Positions 50,523 to 59,867 of a DNA stretch of 64,000 nucleotides are shown here, piece by piece. The stretch's first letter is position 1. Every line of letters starts with the position of its first letter. The stretch covers positions 1-64,000 of the forward strand of contig NZ_WUTW01000002.1 in NCBI RefSeq assembly GCF_009831215.1, in the 5' to 3' direction. The position numbers were made by a program, and so were the translations under genes. The DNA comes from Actinomadura rayongensis (GTDB lineage Bacteria; Actinomycetota; Actinomycetes; Streptosporangiales; Streptosporangiaceae). The notes beneath the pieces are model-generated. The model did not search any database, was not told the origin of the DNA, and was given only the letters and a program-made list of their open reading frames with translations.

Positions 50523-50707
50523 CAGGGCACCTCGGTCTGCGGGCTGTAGCCCTCGTCCTCGCCGCCCGGCGCGTCGGCGGGCGCGTTCGCCGGGGACGTC
50601 GGGCCGGGCGCGTTCTCCTCGGCGAAGTCGTACTCGTCGTCGGGCACGGCGTCGCCGGGGTCCGCGCGCCGGTCGGCGAGCGGTCTGTCGTCGTCGGGTC
50701 GTTTCAT
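50522..50707 (-). CDS. Small acidic protein, unknown function
   Basis: 61 residues, rich in Asp, Glu, Pro and Ala (DDEYDFAEENAPGP), and expected to be disordered. Codon overlap with the RAM-domain gene shows that it is translated with it. No family is recognised, and the conservation outside this window cannot be judged. Confidence 0.55.
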   Translation of the reverse strand: MKRPDDDRPLADRRADPGDAVPDDEYDFAEENAPGPTSPANAPADAPGGEDEGYSPQTEVP

Positions 50708-50787
50708 AGCCCCTACGTGACCGGCAGGAGCCGGGTGAAACGGCGACCCTCCGGCGGGTCGCGGCGCGGGCGGGTGACAATGGAGAG

Positions 50788-51195
50788 ATGCCGAAACCCG
50801 CTACGTCCCCGCGGACGCCGGTGTCCTGCCCGTGCGACCCGCGCATGGCGTACAACGCGTGCTGCGGCCGGCTGCACCGCGGCGAGGCGAGCGCCGCGAC
50901 CGCCGAGCAGCTCATGCGCTCCCGGTACAGCGCGTTCGCGCTGAAGGACGCCGAGTACCTGCTGCGGAGCTGGCATCCGCGGACGCGCCCGCGCCGGATC
51001 GGCTTCGACCCCGGCCTGGTCTGGACGGGCCTGACCGTCCTTGGCACGACCGGCGGAAGCCCGCTGCACACCGCCGGGACCGTCCACTTCAGCGCGACGT
51101 TCACCGAGGACGGCCGGGCGGGGCGGATGAACGAGAACAGTTCGTTCGTCCGCAACGACGGCGACTGGGTCTATCTCAACGGCGTCATCATCTGA
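50788..51195 (+). CDS. YchJ family protein (UPF0225) with SEC-C-like cysteines
   Basis: 135 residues. The N-terminal Cys cluster CPCDPRMAYNACCGRLHRGE resembles the zinc-binding YchJ/SEC-C motif. The rest has the YchJ marks QLMRSRYSAFALKDAEYLLRSWHP and the ending NENSSFVRNDGDWVYLNG. The biochemical function of the family is unknown. GGAGAG lies directly before the ATG, too close to be ideal. Confidence 0.88.
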   Translation: MPKPATSPRTPVSCPCDPRMAYNACCGRLHRGEASAATAEQLMRSRYSAFALKDAEYLLRSWHPRTRPRRIGFDPGLVWTGLTVLGTTGGSPLHTAGTVHFSATFTEDGRAGRMNENSSFVRNDGDWVYLNGVII

Positions 51196-51264
51196 TGCCC
51201 GGCAACTGATCATTTTTCGGTCGGGCGCCGGTAGCCGCGGCGGCGGCCCGGGAACGCCCACCGC

Positions 51265-51618
51265 ATGTTCCTGCTCACGGTGATCTTCACGCTGGCGACG
51301 GCCGGCGTGTTCCTGACGGCGGGCCTCGGCAAGCTCCAGGGCGTCCCGCGGCAGGTGGACCTCGCGACGCACCTCAACGTGCCGTGGGACGGCTACCGGC
51401 TCGTCGGCGTCGCCGAGATCCTCGGGGCGTTCGGGCTGCTGGTCGGGCTGTGGGCGTCCTGGCTCGGCATCCTGGTCGGCTTCTGCCTGTTCGTCCTGAT
51501 GGTCGGCGCACTCGTGACGCACAGCCGCGCCGAGGACTCGGCCGCCCGGACGGCCCCGGCGATCGTGGTGGGCGGCGTCGTCCTGATCACGCTGCTGCTG
51601 CGCGTCGCGACGCACTGA
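51265..51618 (+). CDS. DoxX family membrane protein
   Basis: 117 residues, four hydrophobic helices (LTVIFTLATAGVFLTAGLGKL; VGVAEILGAFGLLVGLW; GILVGFCLFVLMVGALVTH; PAIVVGGVVLITLLLRV). GLGKLQGV after helix 1 is the family mark. The function is unknown; members are linked to quinone metabolism or redox balance. It is a second DoxX-like gene in the window, only weakly similar to the one at 7.2 kb. Confidence 0.8.
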   Translation: MFLLTVIFTLATAGVFLTAGLGKLQGVPRQVDLATHLNVPWDGYRLVGVAEILGAFGLLVGLWASWLGILVGFCLFVLMVGALVTHSRAEDSAARTAPAIVVGGVVLITLLLRVATH

Positions 51619-51793
51619 CCTCTCCCACGACGGCCCGGTTTACGCCACTATTGGACGCAGGGCCGGTTGCGTACGCGTCATCCTCTGGCGATACGGTATG
51701 CCCCAGGTCTCGATTGCTTCACATTTCTCCCGCGCGCCCCAGCGCGGCCAGACGGGACAGTAGGGTCTGCTCCGACCCAAAGGGGGATACAAA

Positions 51794-53005
51794 GTGCGGA
51801 AAGGGACCGACGCTCTTCTCGCGATCGGCAGCATCGCCCTCGTCACGATCGTGCCGACGGTGCTCGTGCTGCTGCCCTCGGGGAAGGACGACAGCGATCC
51901 CGGCCACCTGCCCGACCCGGCCGCCGCGCAGCTCAACGGGCCGATCAGCACGAACACCTCCCCCGTCCCGACGCTGAGCGCGCCGACCGTCAACGGCAAC
52001 CCGGCGCCGACGAACCCGAACCCGCTCCCGACGCTGAACGTCCCGCAGCTTCCCGGCACGCCCGCGCCGCCGCGCAAGACGGCGCCGCCCGCGTACCTGC
52101 CGTCCGACGACGGCTCGAAGATCACCGCGGTGAAGTGGCTGGACAAGCGCAAGACCGAGGCCGACATCACGGTCAACTCGACCGGGCTCGGCAAGTCGGT
52201 GAAGGTCCGGCTGCTCGTCCCGAAGACCTGGAGCGCCACCGCCAACCGCACCTGGCCGACGCTGTACGCGTTCCACGGCGGCAACGACACCTACGTCTCC
52301 TGGACGCGCAGCACCGACATCGAGAGCGTCGCCGCCAAGTACGACACGCTCGTCGCGATGCCCGACGGCGGCCGGAACGGCTCCTACACCGACTGGTACA
52401 ACGGCGGACGGGGCGGCACCCCCCGCTGGGAGACCTTCCACACCGTCGAGGTCCGCGAGCTGCTGGAGCGCAACTTCCGCGCCGGGCCCGAGCGCGCCGC
52501 GATCGGCATCTCGTCCGGGGCGCAGGGCGCGATGACCTACGCCGCCCGGCACCCGGGGCTGTACCGGTTCGCGGGATCGTTCAGCGGCGTCCTGTCGATG
52601 CTCAGCCCGGGCATCCCGGCGCTGCTCCTCTACGCGAACACCCGGCCGGGCACCACGCCGTCCGACATCTGGGGCGACCCCATCCTCAACCGGTCGAACT
52701 GGGCCGCGCACGACCCGACGACGCTGCTCCCCCGGCTGCGCTGGACGAAGATCTACGTGTCGTCCGGCAACGGCTCCACCGGCCCGTACGACAACCCGAA
52801 CGCGGCGCCGTGGGACATCCGGTACCTGAGCGAGAGCCAGGTGTACCGGGCGTCCAAGGACTTCGTCGCGCAGGCGCGGCGGCTCGGCGTCCCCGTCACG
52901 GCCGACTTCTACGGCAACGGCTCGCACTCGTGGAAGTACTGGCAGGACGAGCTGCACAAGACGTTCCCGCAGGTCATGGCCACACTGGGTGCCCGTAAGC
53001 TCTGA
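51794..53005 (+). CDS. Secreted esterase of the antigen-85/esterase-D type
   Basis: 403 residues. A signal or anchor helix (ALLAIGSIALVTIVPTVLVLL) is followed by a Pro/Thr-rich linker of about 75 residues. An alpha/beta hydrolase domain then has WPTLYAFHGG, the nucleophile elbow GISSGAQGAM (Ser) and the catalytic His in GNGSHSWKYWQ, a hallmark of the antigen 85 branch. In mycobacteria that branch transfers mycolates; here a general acyl-ester hydrolase or transferase outside the membrane is more likely. The GTG start at 51794 follows AAAGGGGG. Confidence 0.82.
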   Translation: MRKGTDALLAIGSIALVTIVPTVLVLLPSGKDDSDPGHLPDPAAAQLNGPISTNTSPVPTLSAPTVNGNPAPTNPNPLPTLNVPQLPGTPAPPRKTAPPAYLPSDDGSKITAVKWLDKRKTEADITVNSTGLGKSVKVRLLVPKTWSATANRTWPTLYAFHGGNDTYVSWTRSTDIESVAAKYDTLVAMPDGGRNGSYTDWYNGGRGGTPRWETFHTVEVRELLERNFRAGPERAAIGISSGAQGAMTYAARHPGLYRFAGSFSGVLSMLSPGIPALLLYANTRPGTTPSDIWGDPILNRSNWAAHDPTTLLPRLRWTKIYVSSGNGSTGPYDNPNAAPWDIRYLSESQVYRASKDFVAQARRLGVPVTADFYGNGSHSWKYWQDELHKTFPQVMATLGARKL

Positions 53006-53030
53006 TCGCCGGAAAAAGTTTCGGCGCGGA

Positions 53031-53057
53031 TGTCGAAACCCGTCCCCGCCGGACGAC
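53031..53057 (+). promoter_or_regulatory. Possible ECF42-dependent promoter of the DGPF gene
   Basis: TGTCGA (53031-53036) and CGAC (53054-53057), 17 bases apart, precede the YciI/DGPF gene by 50 bases. From memory, the ECF42 group recognises TGTCGA at -35 and CGA/TC at -10. The match and its position support autoregulation of the pair. Confidence 0.6.
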
Positions 53058-53107
53058 GCGTCGGTGAGAGGCCGGGACGGAACCGGCCGGGAACCGAAGG
53101 GGCGACC

Positions 53108-53461
53108 ATGCGCTACCTCATGATGACCACCGACGACTCCTCCTCCGCCGGCGGGCCGCCGGACGAGGCGATGATGGCCGAGATGGGCAGGTTCATCGAG
53201 GAGATGACCCGGGCGGGCGTCCTGCTCGCGACGGGCGGCCTGGAGCCGGGCGGCAAGCGGATCACCTCCAGCGGCGGCAAGGTGACGATCACCGACGGGC
53301 CGTTCAGCGAGGCCAAGGAGCAGGTCGTCGGGTTCGCGCTGGTCGAGGTCCGCGACGAGGCCGAGGCGATCGAGCTGAGCCGCCGGTTCTGGGCGATCGT
53401 CGGGGACGGCCAGGGGACGATCCAGCGGGTGTTCGGCCCCGAGGAGGACTTTCCCGGCTGA
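53108..53461 (+). CDS. YciI-like DGPF-domain protein
   Basis: 117 residues. The fold is the YciI dimeric barrel. The signature TDGPFSEAKEQVVGF contains the DGPF motif typical of proteins encoded with ECF42 sigma factors. It starts at ATG 53108 behind AAGGGG, and is followed by the sigma factor gene after 38 bases. The molecular function is unknown. It is regarded as a target, and perhaps a partner, of the sigma factor. Confidence 0.9.
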   Translation: MRYLMMTTDDSSSAGGPPDEAMMAEMGRFIEEMTRAGVLLATGGLEPGGKRITSSGGKVTITDGPFSEAKEQVVGFALVEVRDEAEAIELSRRFWAIVGDGQGTIQRVFGPEEDFPG

Positions 53462-53499
53462 GTTGCGCGGCCGGCGGCGCTGATGCTGTCATCGGCCGT

Positions 53500-54732
53500 G
53501 TGACGAGTGAGGCGCACCGGACGGCGGAGACGGTCTGGCGGCTGGAGTCGGGCCGGATCATCGCGGGCGTCGCCGGGGTCGTCCGGGACGTCGGCCTGGC
53601 CGAGGAGCTGGCGCAGGACGCGCTGGTCGCCGCGCTCGAACAGTGGCCGGAGTCGGGCGTCCCGGGCAACCCGGGCGCCTGGCTCATGACCGTCGCGCGC
53701 CGCCGCGCCGTGGACCGCATCCGCCGCGACCACCGGTACGCCGAACGGCTCGCCGACATCGGGCACCGGATGGAGACCGCCGAGACGGTCGAGGCGGACC
53801 CGGAGCGCATCGAGGACGACATGCTCCGGCTCATCTTCACCGCGTGCCATCCGGTGCTGCCCGAGCCGTCCCGGGTGGCGCTGACGCTGCGGATGCTCGG
53901 CGGGCTCACCACGACCGAGATCGCGCGCGCGTTCCTCGTCCCCGAGCCGACGGTCGCGCAGCGGATCGTGCGGGCCAAGAAGGCGCTCGGCGACGCCGGG
54001 GTCCCGTTCGAGGTGCCGTCCGGCGCGGACCGGGCGGACCGGCTGTCGTCGGTGCTGGCCGTCCTCTACCTGATCTTCAACGAGGGGTACGCGGCGACGT
54101 CCGGCGACGACTGGCTGCGCGGCGACCTGTGCCGCGAGGCGCTGCGGCTCGGGCGGCTGCTCGCCGGGCTGATGCCGCGCGAGGCCGAGGCGCACGGGCT
54201 GGTCGCGCTGATGGAGATCCAGGCGTCGCGGGCGCGGGCGCGGACGGGGCCGTCCGGCGAGCCGGTGCCGCTGCCCGCGCAGGACCGGGCGCTGTGGGAT
54301 CCGCTGCTCGTCCGGCGCGGGTTCGCGGCGCTGCTGCGGGCGCGGGAGGTCGGCGGGCCGCCCGGCCCGTACGTCCTCCAGGCGGGCATCGCGGCGTGCC
54401 ACGCGCGCGCCGCGACGGCCGAGGACACCGACTGGACGCAGATCGCGGCCCTCTACGACATTCTGGCGGGCGTCGCGCCGTCGCCGGTGGTGGAGCTGAA
54501 CCGGGCGGTCGCGGTGGGGATGGCGCGCGGCCCGGCGGCGGGCCTGAAAGTGCTGGACGCGGTGGCCGCGGACGCGTCCGTCCGCGACCGGCACCTGTTC
54601 CCGAGCGTGCGCGGCGACCTGCTGGAACGGCTCGGCCGCGACGCCGAGGCGCGGGCGGAGTTCCGCCGCGCGGCGGAGCTGACCGCCAACGAGGCCGAGC
54701 GGCGGGCGCTGCTGCGCCGCGCCGGGGCCTGA
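53500..54732 (+). CDS. ECF42-type RNA polymerase sigma factor with large C-terminal extension
   Basis: 410 residues, twice the size of a normal ECF factor. Sigma region 2 runs from IIAGVAGVVRDVGLAEELAQDAL to WLMTVARRRAVDRIRRD. Region 4 has LTLRMLGGLTTTEIARAFLVPEPTVAQRIVRAKK. After it, about 220 residues form a helical extension (DUF6596/TPR-like, with YLIFNEGYAATSGDDW and VVELNRAVAVGMARGP) characteristic of ECF42. These factors lack an anti-sigma gene and are probably controlled by the extension. It lies directly after its DGPF partner. Confidence 0.93.
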   Translation: MTSEAHRTAETVWRLESGRIIAGVAGVVRDVGLAEELAQDALVAALEQWPESGVPGNPGAWLMTVARRRAVDRIRRDHRYAERLADIGHRMETAETVEADPERIEDDMLRLIFTACHPVLPEPSRVALTLRMLGGLTTTEIARAFLVPEPTVAQRIVRAKKALGDAGVPFEVPSGADRADRLSSVLAVLYLIFNEGYAATSGDDWLRGDLCREALRLGRLLAGLMPREAEAHGLVALMEIQASRARARTGPSGEPVPLPAQDRALWDPLLVRRGFAALLRAREVGGPPGPYVLQAGIAACHARAATAEDTDWTQIAALYDILAGVAPSPVVELNRAVAVGMARGPAAGLKVLDAVAADASVRDRHLFPSVRGDLLERLGRDAEARAEFRRAAELTANEAERRALLRRAGA

Positions 54733-54738
54733 AAAGGG

Positions 54739-54783
54739 GCGCGGCCCGGACGGGATTCGTGGGAGGAACCGTCCGGGCCGCGC
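54739..54783. terminator. Perfect 15-bp hairpin between convergent genes
   Basis: GCGCGGCCCGGACGG (54739-54753) pairs fully with CCGTCCGGGCCGCGC (54769-54783) around a 15-base loop. It lies between the convergent sigma factor and lipase genes, so it can end both transcripts. It starts seven bases after the sigma factor stop codon. Confidence 0.75.
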
Positions 54784-54795
54784 GAGGGGGAAGGG

Positions 54796-56073
54796 TCAGC
54801 AGGTGCTCTTGACGTCCTTGCCCAGGAACCGGTCGTTCAGGAAGCTGGTCACGTCACCGGCCGCGCCCCAGTCCGTGGACAGGTGCTCGGTCGGGTAGGT
54901 GTTCTTCCAGGTGGTGTTGATGCCGGCCTTGCAGTAGGCGTTCTTGGTGCCGTCCTCGGTCTCGTGGGGGATGATCTCCTCCAGCCAGCCGCGGTACTGG
55001 AACACCGGGAAGCCGATCTCGTACTTGGCGCCCGACCCCGCCGGGCCGATGTCGACGCCCAGCTTCTGGTCGTCGATGATCTCGCCGCCGGTGCGGCCGT
55101 TGGACGCCTTGACCTGGTACAGCTGGTCGAGCGTGAGGTGGTTCGTGGAGAAGTTCTCCACCTTGGCGCCGAGGAACACCGCGAGGGTGCCGAAGAGGCA
55201 GTTGGACTTGACGTCCTTCTCGGCCTGCCGGCCCGCGTCGTTCATGAGCTGGTCGAACGGCAGCTCGGGGTACTGGTACTTCAGCCCGATGAGCGCGTCG
55301 GCGAGGAAGCCGGCGAAGAAGCTGCCGTTGAGCTGCTTGGCGGTGAGCTTGAGGTCGCCGGGCACGCCGCCCGCCGCCGCGCCGACCACGTTCAGCTCGG
55401 GCGCGTAGGACTTGGCGAGCTGGGCGCCCCACAGCGCGGCGTGGCCGCCCTCGGAGTAGCCCGAGATGCCGACCTTGCCGTCGGCCTTGAGGTCGCCGCC
55501 GGGGATCTGGCGGGACGTCCGCACGATGTCGAGCAGGGAGTGCCCGGCGTCGGCGCCGTTGACGTACGGGTGGACGGCGTTCTTGATGTAGCCCATGCCG
55601 TCCGTGGCGGCGATCGCGTCGCCGGCCTGGAGGAACAGGGTCAGGTTGGCGCCTTCGTACATGTCGACGAAGTGACCGGCGAGCTGCTTGGAGAACGCGC
55701 ACTGCGCGCCCGAGCCGAGCGTGCCCGGGTTGAAGGCGACGGTCGGACGCGAGCCGCCCTTCGTCCACGGCGCCGTCGGGATCGCGACGGTGCCGGTGAC
55801 CGGGACCTTCTTGCCCTTGGCGTCGGTCGAGACGTAGCGGACCTTCCATGCCTTCATCGGCACGTCGCCGGGGATGTTGCTCAGCTTCGTCTCCTGGCAG
55901 GCCAGGAGGTCTCCGTTCTGGCCGCTGAGGTTGGCGGGAGCCTCGGCGTAGATCTCGTCGTCGGACGCTGTGCAGCCCGTGGGCGCGGCTGACGCCGGCG
56001 TCGCCGCGACCACCGCGGGGACCGCCAGCGCGGCGCCGAACGCCGCGGTGGTCAGCAGGGACCGGAGTTTCAT
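54796..56073 (-). CDS. Secreted lipase of the Candida-LIP type (secretory lipase family)
   Basis: 425 residues with a Sec signal peptide (LTTAAFGAALAVPAVVAATPASA). The nucleophile elbow is GISGYSEGGHAA (Ser). The family layout follows: FNPGTLGSGAQCAFSKQL, a Cys-rich fold (CTASDD, CQETKL, NCLFG, YCKAG, STC at the end) that suggests disulfides, and a region TEHLSTDWGAAGDV holding the probable catalytic His. It would hydrolyse acylglycerols outside the cell. ATG 56073 follows GGAG and two possible GTG starts. Confidence 0.87.
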   Translation of the reverse strand: MKLRSLLTTAAFGAALAVPAVVAATPASAAPTGCTASDDEIYAEAPANLSGQNGDLLACQETKLSNIPGDVPMKAWKVRYVSTDAKGKKVPVTGTVAIPTAPWTKGGSRPTVAFNPGTLGSGAQCAFSKQLAGHFVDMYEGANLTLFLQAGDAIAATDGMGYIKNAVHPYVNGADAGHSLLDIVRTSRQIPGGDLKADGKVGISGYSEGGHAALWGAQLAKSYAPELNVVGAAAGGVPGDLKLTAKQLNGSFFAGFLADALIGLKYQYPELPFDQLMNDAGRQAEKDVKSNCLFGTLAVFLGAKVENFSTNHLTLDQLYQVKASNGRTGGEIIDDQKLGVDIGPAGSGAKYEIGFPVFQYRGWLEEIIPHETEDGTKNAYCKAGINTTWKNTYPTEHLSTDWGAAGDVTSFLNDRFLGKDVKSTC

Positions 56074-56291
56074 CACCACTCCAGGGGTGGGGAACCGGAA
56101 AGCGAACGCTGATGACTGTCCCGCAGGCCGATGCGCACAAGGAATGCACTTTCGTCACAGCCTCGGAATCCGATTTAGCAACCCGCCCACAAACGCGTGG
56201 CCACAGCAGGCCGCTCTCGCGCGAATCGCGCATGGTCAGACGAACGCCGCCGGGGACCGAGGCCCCCGGCGGCGTCGTCCGCGCGCGTCGT

Positions 56292-59200
56292 TCACTCGAT
56301 GACGAGCAGCAGATCGCCCGCCTGGACGCGCGTGGCGCCCGGCACGACGACCCGCGCGACCGTCCCCGCGACCGGCGTGGTGATCGCGGCCTCCATCTTC
56401 ATCGCCTCGATCGTCGCGACGACGTCGCCCGCCGCCACGACCGCGCCCTTCTCGACGCGCGGCGTCACCGAGCCGTCGAACGGCGCGGGAATCTGGCCGG
56501 GCACGGACGCGTCCGCGCGCTCGACCGGCGCGGTCTCGGCCACGACCGACCGGTCCCGGACCGACAGCGTCCTGAGCTGGCCGTTCACCGTGCAGATGAC
56601 CTGCCGGATCCCGGCCTCGTCAATCGCGCCGACCGCCTCAAGGCCGGCGAGAACGCGCACGCCCGGCTCCAGGTCGAACGCGACCTCCTGGCCGGGCCGC
56701 AGCCCGTAGAGGAACGCGCCGGTCGGCAGCACCGACAGGTTCCCGTACGCGGCGCGGGTCTCGCGGTAGGCCTTGGCCGGGGCGGGGAACAGCAGGCGGT
56801 CGAGGGTGTCGCGGACGTCCGGGCCGTCCAGCGCCTTCTCCTCGTCGCGGGTCAGCTCGGCGCGCGCGGGCGTGTGCGCGCGGGAGCCGAGCGCCCGGCC
56901 GCGGAACGGCTCGGGCCAGCCGCCGGGCGGGTCGCCCAGCTCGCCGGCGAGGAACCCGATCACGCTGTCGGGGATGTCGAACTTCTCCGGGTTCGCCGCG
57001 AACTCGGCCGGGTCGGCGCCCGCCGCGACCAGGTGCAGCGCGAGGTCCCCGACGACCTTGCTGGACGGCGTCACCTTCACGAGGCGGCCGAGGATCCGGT
57101 CCGCCGCCGCGTACAGCCGCTCGATCTCCTCGAAACGGTCGCCGAGGCCGAGCGCGACGGCCTGCTGCCGCAAGTTGGAGAGCTGACCGCCGGGGATCTC
57201 GTGGTGGTAGACGCGCCCGGTCGGCGACGGCAGGCCCATCTCGAACGGCGCGTACAGCTTGCGGACGGCCTCCCAGTACGGCTCCATCTCCGTCAGGGCG
57301 TCCAGGGACAGGCCGGTCGCGCGCTCGGTGTAGTCGGTGTGCGCGACGATCGCCTGCAGCGGCGGCTGGCTGGTCGTGCCCGACAGCGGGGCGGCGGCGC
57401 CGTCCACCGCGTCCACGCCCGCCTCGATCGCGGCGAGGTAGGTGGCGAGCTGGCCGCCCGCCGTGTCGTGGGTGTGCAGGTGGACGGGCAGGTCGAAGCG
57501 CTCGCGCAGCGCGGTGACGAGCGTGCGGGCGGCGGGCGCGCGCAGCAGCCCGGCCATGTCCTTGATGCACAGGACGTGCACGCCCGCGTCGACGAGCTGC
57601 TCGGCGAGCCGCAGGTAGTAGTCGAGCGTGTAGAGCTTCTCGCCGGGGGACGAAAGGTCGCCGGTGTAGCAGAGCGTCCCCTCCACCAGCGCGTGCGTCT
57701 GCAGGACGGCGTCGATCGCGGGCCGCATCCGCTCGACGTCGTTGAGCGCGTCGAACACCCGGAAGATGTCGACGCCCGTCGCGGCGGCCTCGGTGACGAA
57801 CGCGCGGGCCACCGAGTCGGGGTACGGCGTATAACCGACCGTGTTGCGTCCGCGCAGCAGCATCTGGAGGCAGAGGTTCGGCGCGGCCTCGCGGATCGCG
57901 GCGAGCCGGTCCCACGGGGACTCGCCGAGGAACCGCAGCGCGACGTCGTAGGTCGCGCCGCCCCACGCCTCCAGCGACAGCAGCTGCGACGCCGAGCGGG
58001 CCAGGTGCGGCGCGGCGGTGACGAGGTCGTACGTCCGGACGCGCGTGGCCAGCAGCGACTGGTGCGCGTCGCGGAACGTCGTGTCGGTGACGGCGAGGGC
58101 GTTCTGCGCGCGCAGCTCGGCGGCGAAGCGGGCCGGGCCGAGGGCGAGCAGCCGGTCGCGGGAGCCCTCGGGCAGCGGCGCGGACGCGTCCAGCGGCGGC
58201 AGCTTGACAGCCGGGTCCAGCGTGGTCGGGGCCTCACCGTGGGGCTTGTTCACCGTCACGTCCGCGAGATACCGGACCAGCCGGGTGGCGCGGTCGCCGC
58301 TGGACCGGGCCGTCAGCAGCCCCGGGTGGTCGGCGATGTAGGACGTCGTGACGCCGCCCGCGCGGAAGTCCGGCTCGTCCAGCAGCGCGAGCAGGAACGG
58401 GATGTTGCTGGCCACGCCCCGGATGCGGAACTCGGCGACCGCGCGGGCCGACCGGCGGACGGCCTCCTCGAACGTCCGGCCGCGCGAGGTCAGCTTCACC
58501 AGCAGCGAGTCGAAGTGCGGCGAGATCTCCGCGCCCGCGTACGCGGTGCCGGTGTCGAGGCGGACGCCCGCGCCGCCCGGCGACCGGTACGCCGAGATGC
58601 GGCCGGTGTCGGGACGGAACCCGTTCGCCGGGTCCTCGGTGGTGATGCGGCACTGCACCGCGAACCCCGAGACCGTGACGTTCTCCTGCTCGATCCCGAG
58701 GTCGAACAGCGTCTCGCCGCCCGCGATGCGCAGCTGGCTCTGGACGAGGTCGACGCCGGTGACCTCCTCGGTCACCGTGTGCTCGACCTGGATGCGCGGG
58801 TTCATCTCGATGAAGACGTGCTCGCCGCGGTCGTCCACCAGGAACTCGACCGTCCCGGCGTTGACGTACCCGATCTCGCGGGCGAACGCGACGGCGTCCG
58901 CGCACAGCCGCCGGACGATCAGCGGGTCCAGCCGGGGCGCGGGCGCGATCTCCACGACCTTCTGGTGGCGGCGCTGCACCGAGCAGTCGCGTTCGCGCAG
59001 GTGGACGGTGTGGCCGTCGCCGTCCGCCAGCACCTGCACCTCGATGTGCCGGGGACGCTCGACGGCCTGCTCCAGGAACACCGTCGGGTCGCCGAACGCG
59101 GCCTCGGCCTCGCGGCGGGCCGTGTCGACGGCGGCCGGAAGGTCCTCGCGGCGCTCGACCCGGCGCAGGCCGCGTCCGCCGCCGCCCGCCGCGGCCTTGA

Positions 59201-59663
59201 CGAACAGCGGGAACCCGACCTCGTCGGCGGCCTCCAGCTCGGCGCCCGGCTCGGGGGTCACCGACCGCAGCACCGGCAGGCCCGCCCGGCGCGCGGCGGC
59301 GACCGCCTCGATCTTGTTGCCCGCCAGCCGCAGCACCGCCGCGGGCGGCCCGACGAACGTCAGGCCCGCGCGCTCGCACGCCTCGGCCAGCTCGGGGCTC
59401 TCGGACAGGAATCCGTACCCGGGGTAGACGGCGTCCGCGCCGACCCGGAGCGCGGTCGCCACGATGGCGTCCACGTCCAGGTACGCGCGTACGGGATGCC
59501 CGCGTTCCCCGATCTCGTAGGCTTCGTCCGCCTTCTGCCGGTGCAGGGACAGGCGGTCTTCGTGGGGGTAGACGGCGACGCTGGGGATTCCCAGCTCGTA
59601 GGCGGCGCGAAAGGCGCGGACGGCGATCTCGCCGCGGTTGGCGACGAGGAGCTTGTTGATCAC
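56292..59663 (-). CDS. pyc: Pyruvate carboxylase
   Basis: 1123 residues, the full single-chain form. The biotin carboxylase domain (about 1-450) has INKLLVANRGEIAVRAFRA, the ATP loop AAAGGGGRGLRRV, and MNPRIQVEHTVTE. The carboxyltransferase domain (about 520-990) has DTTFRDAHQSLLATRVRT and CIKDMAGLL. The C-terminal biotin carrier has EAMKMEA (biotin-Lys near residue 1089). It makes oxaloacetate from pyruvate and bicarbonate with ATP. The GTG at 59663 follows GGGAG. Confidence 0.96.
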   Translation of the reverse strand: MINKLLVANRGEIAVRAFRAAYELGIPSVAVYPHEDRLSLHRQKADEAYEIGERGHPVRAYLDVDAIVATALRVGADAVYPGYGFLSESPELAEACERAGLTFVGPPAAVLRLAGNKIEAVAAARRAGLPVLRSVTPEPGAELEAADEVGFPLFVKAAAGGGGRGLRRVERREDLPAAVDTARREAEAAFGDPTVFLEQAVERPRHIEVQVLADGDGHTVHLRERDCSVQRRHQKVVEIAPAPRLDPLIVRRLCADAVAFAREIGYVNAGTVEFLVDDRGEHVFIEMNPRIQVEHTVTEEVTGVDLVQSQLRIAGGETLFDLGIEQENVTVSGFAVQCRITTEDPANGFRPDTGRISAYRSPGGAGVRLDTGTAYAGAEISPHFDSLLVKLTSRGRTFEEAVRRSARAVAEFRIRGVASNIPFLLALLDEPDFRAGGVTTSYIADHPGLLTARSSGDRATRLVRYLADVTVNKPHGEAPTTLDPAVKLPPLDASAPLPEGSRDRLLALGPARFAAELRAQNALAVTDTTFRDAHQSLLATRVRTYDLVTAAPHLARSASQLLSLEAWGGATYDVALRFLGESPWDRLAAIREAAPNLCLQMLLRGRNTVGYTPYPDSVARAFVTEAAATGVDIFRVFDALNDVERMRPAIDAVLQTHALVEGTLCYTGDLSSPGEKLYTLDYYLRLAEQLVDAGVHVLCIKDMAGLLRAPAARTLVTALRERFDLPVHLHTHDTAGGQLATYLAAIEAGVDAVDGAAAPLSGTTSQPPLQAIVAHTDYTERATGLSLDALTEMEPYWEAVRKLYAPFEMGLPSPTGRVYHHEIPGGQLSNLRQQAVALGLGDRFEEIERLYAAADRILGRLVKVTPSSKVVGDLALHLVAAGADPAEFAANPEKFDIPDSVIGFLAGELGDPPGGWPEPFRGRALGSRAHTPARAELTRDEEKALDGPDVRDTLDRLLFPAPAKAYRETRAAYGNLSVLPTGAFLYGLRPGQEVAFDLEPGVRVLAGLEAVGAIDEAGIRQVICTVNGQLRTLSVRDRSVVAETAPVERADASVPGQIPAPFDGSVTPRVEKGAVVAAGDVVATIEAMKMEAAITTPVAGTVARVVVPGATRVQAGDLLLVIE

Positions 59664-59867
59664 GACCTGGCTCCCAGGAGTCAGCGAGAGTGGGCCGTCC
59701 CGAACTCGCGACGGCCCCCGGGCTCGGCGTCGAGCGGTCCCAACATAACCCGCCGTTCTAATGTCCCGAAGGTGCCGTCCGGCACAACCGGACGCCGCGT
59801 CCGCGACGAGCACCTAGGCTGTTCCGTCGGGCTGGTTCGACGGGTTTGGGCGACTTGAAGGGGGAAC

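Noticed and set aside
56112..59858. 1248-codon forward frame opposite pyruvate carboxylase
   Set aside because: Shadow of the pyc gene: it lacks motifs and is made of Arg/Gly/Val-rich low-complexity sequence, while the reverse strand shows a complete pyruvate carboxylase.
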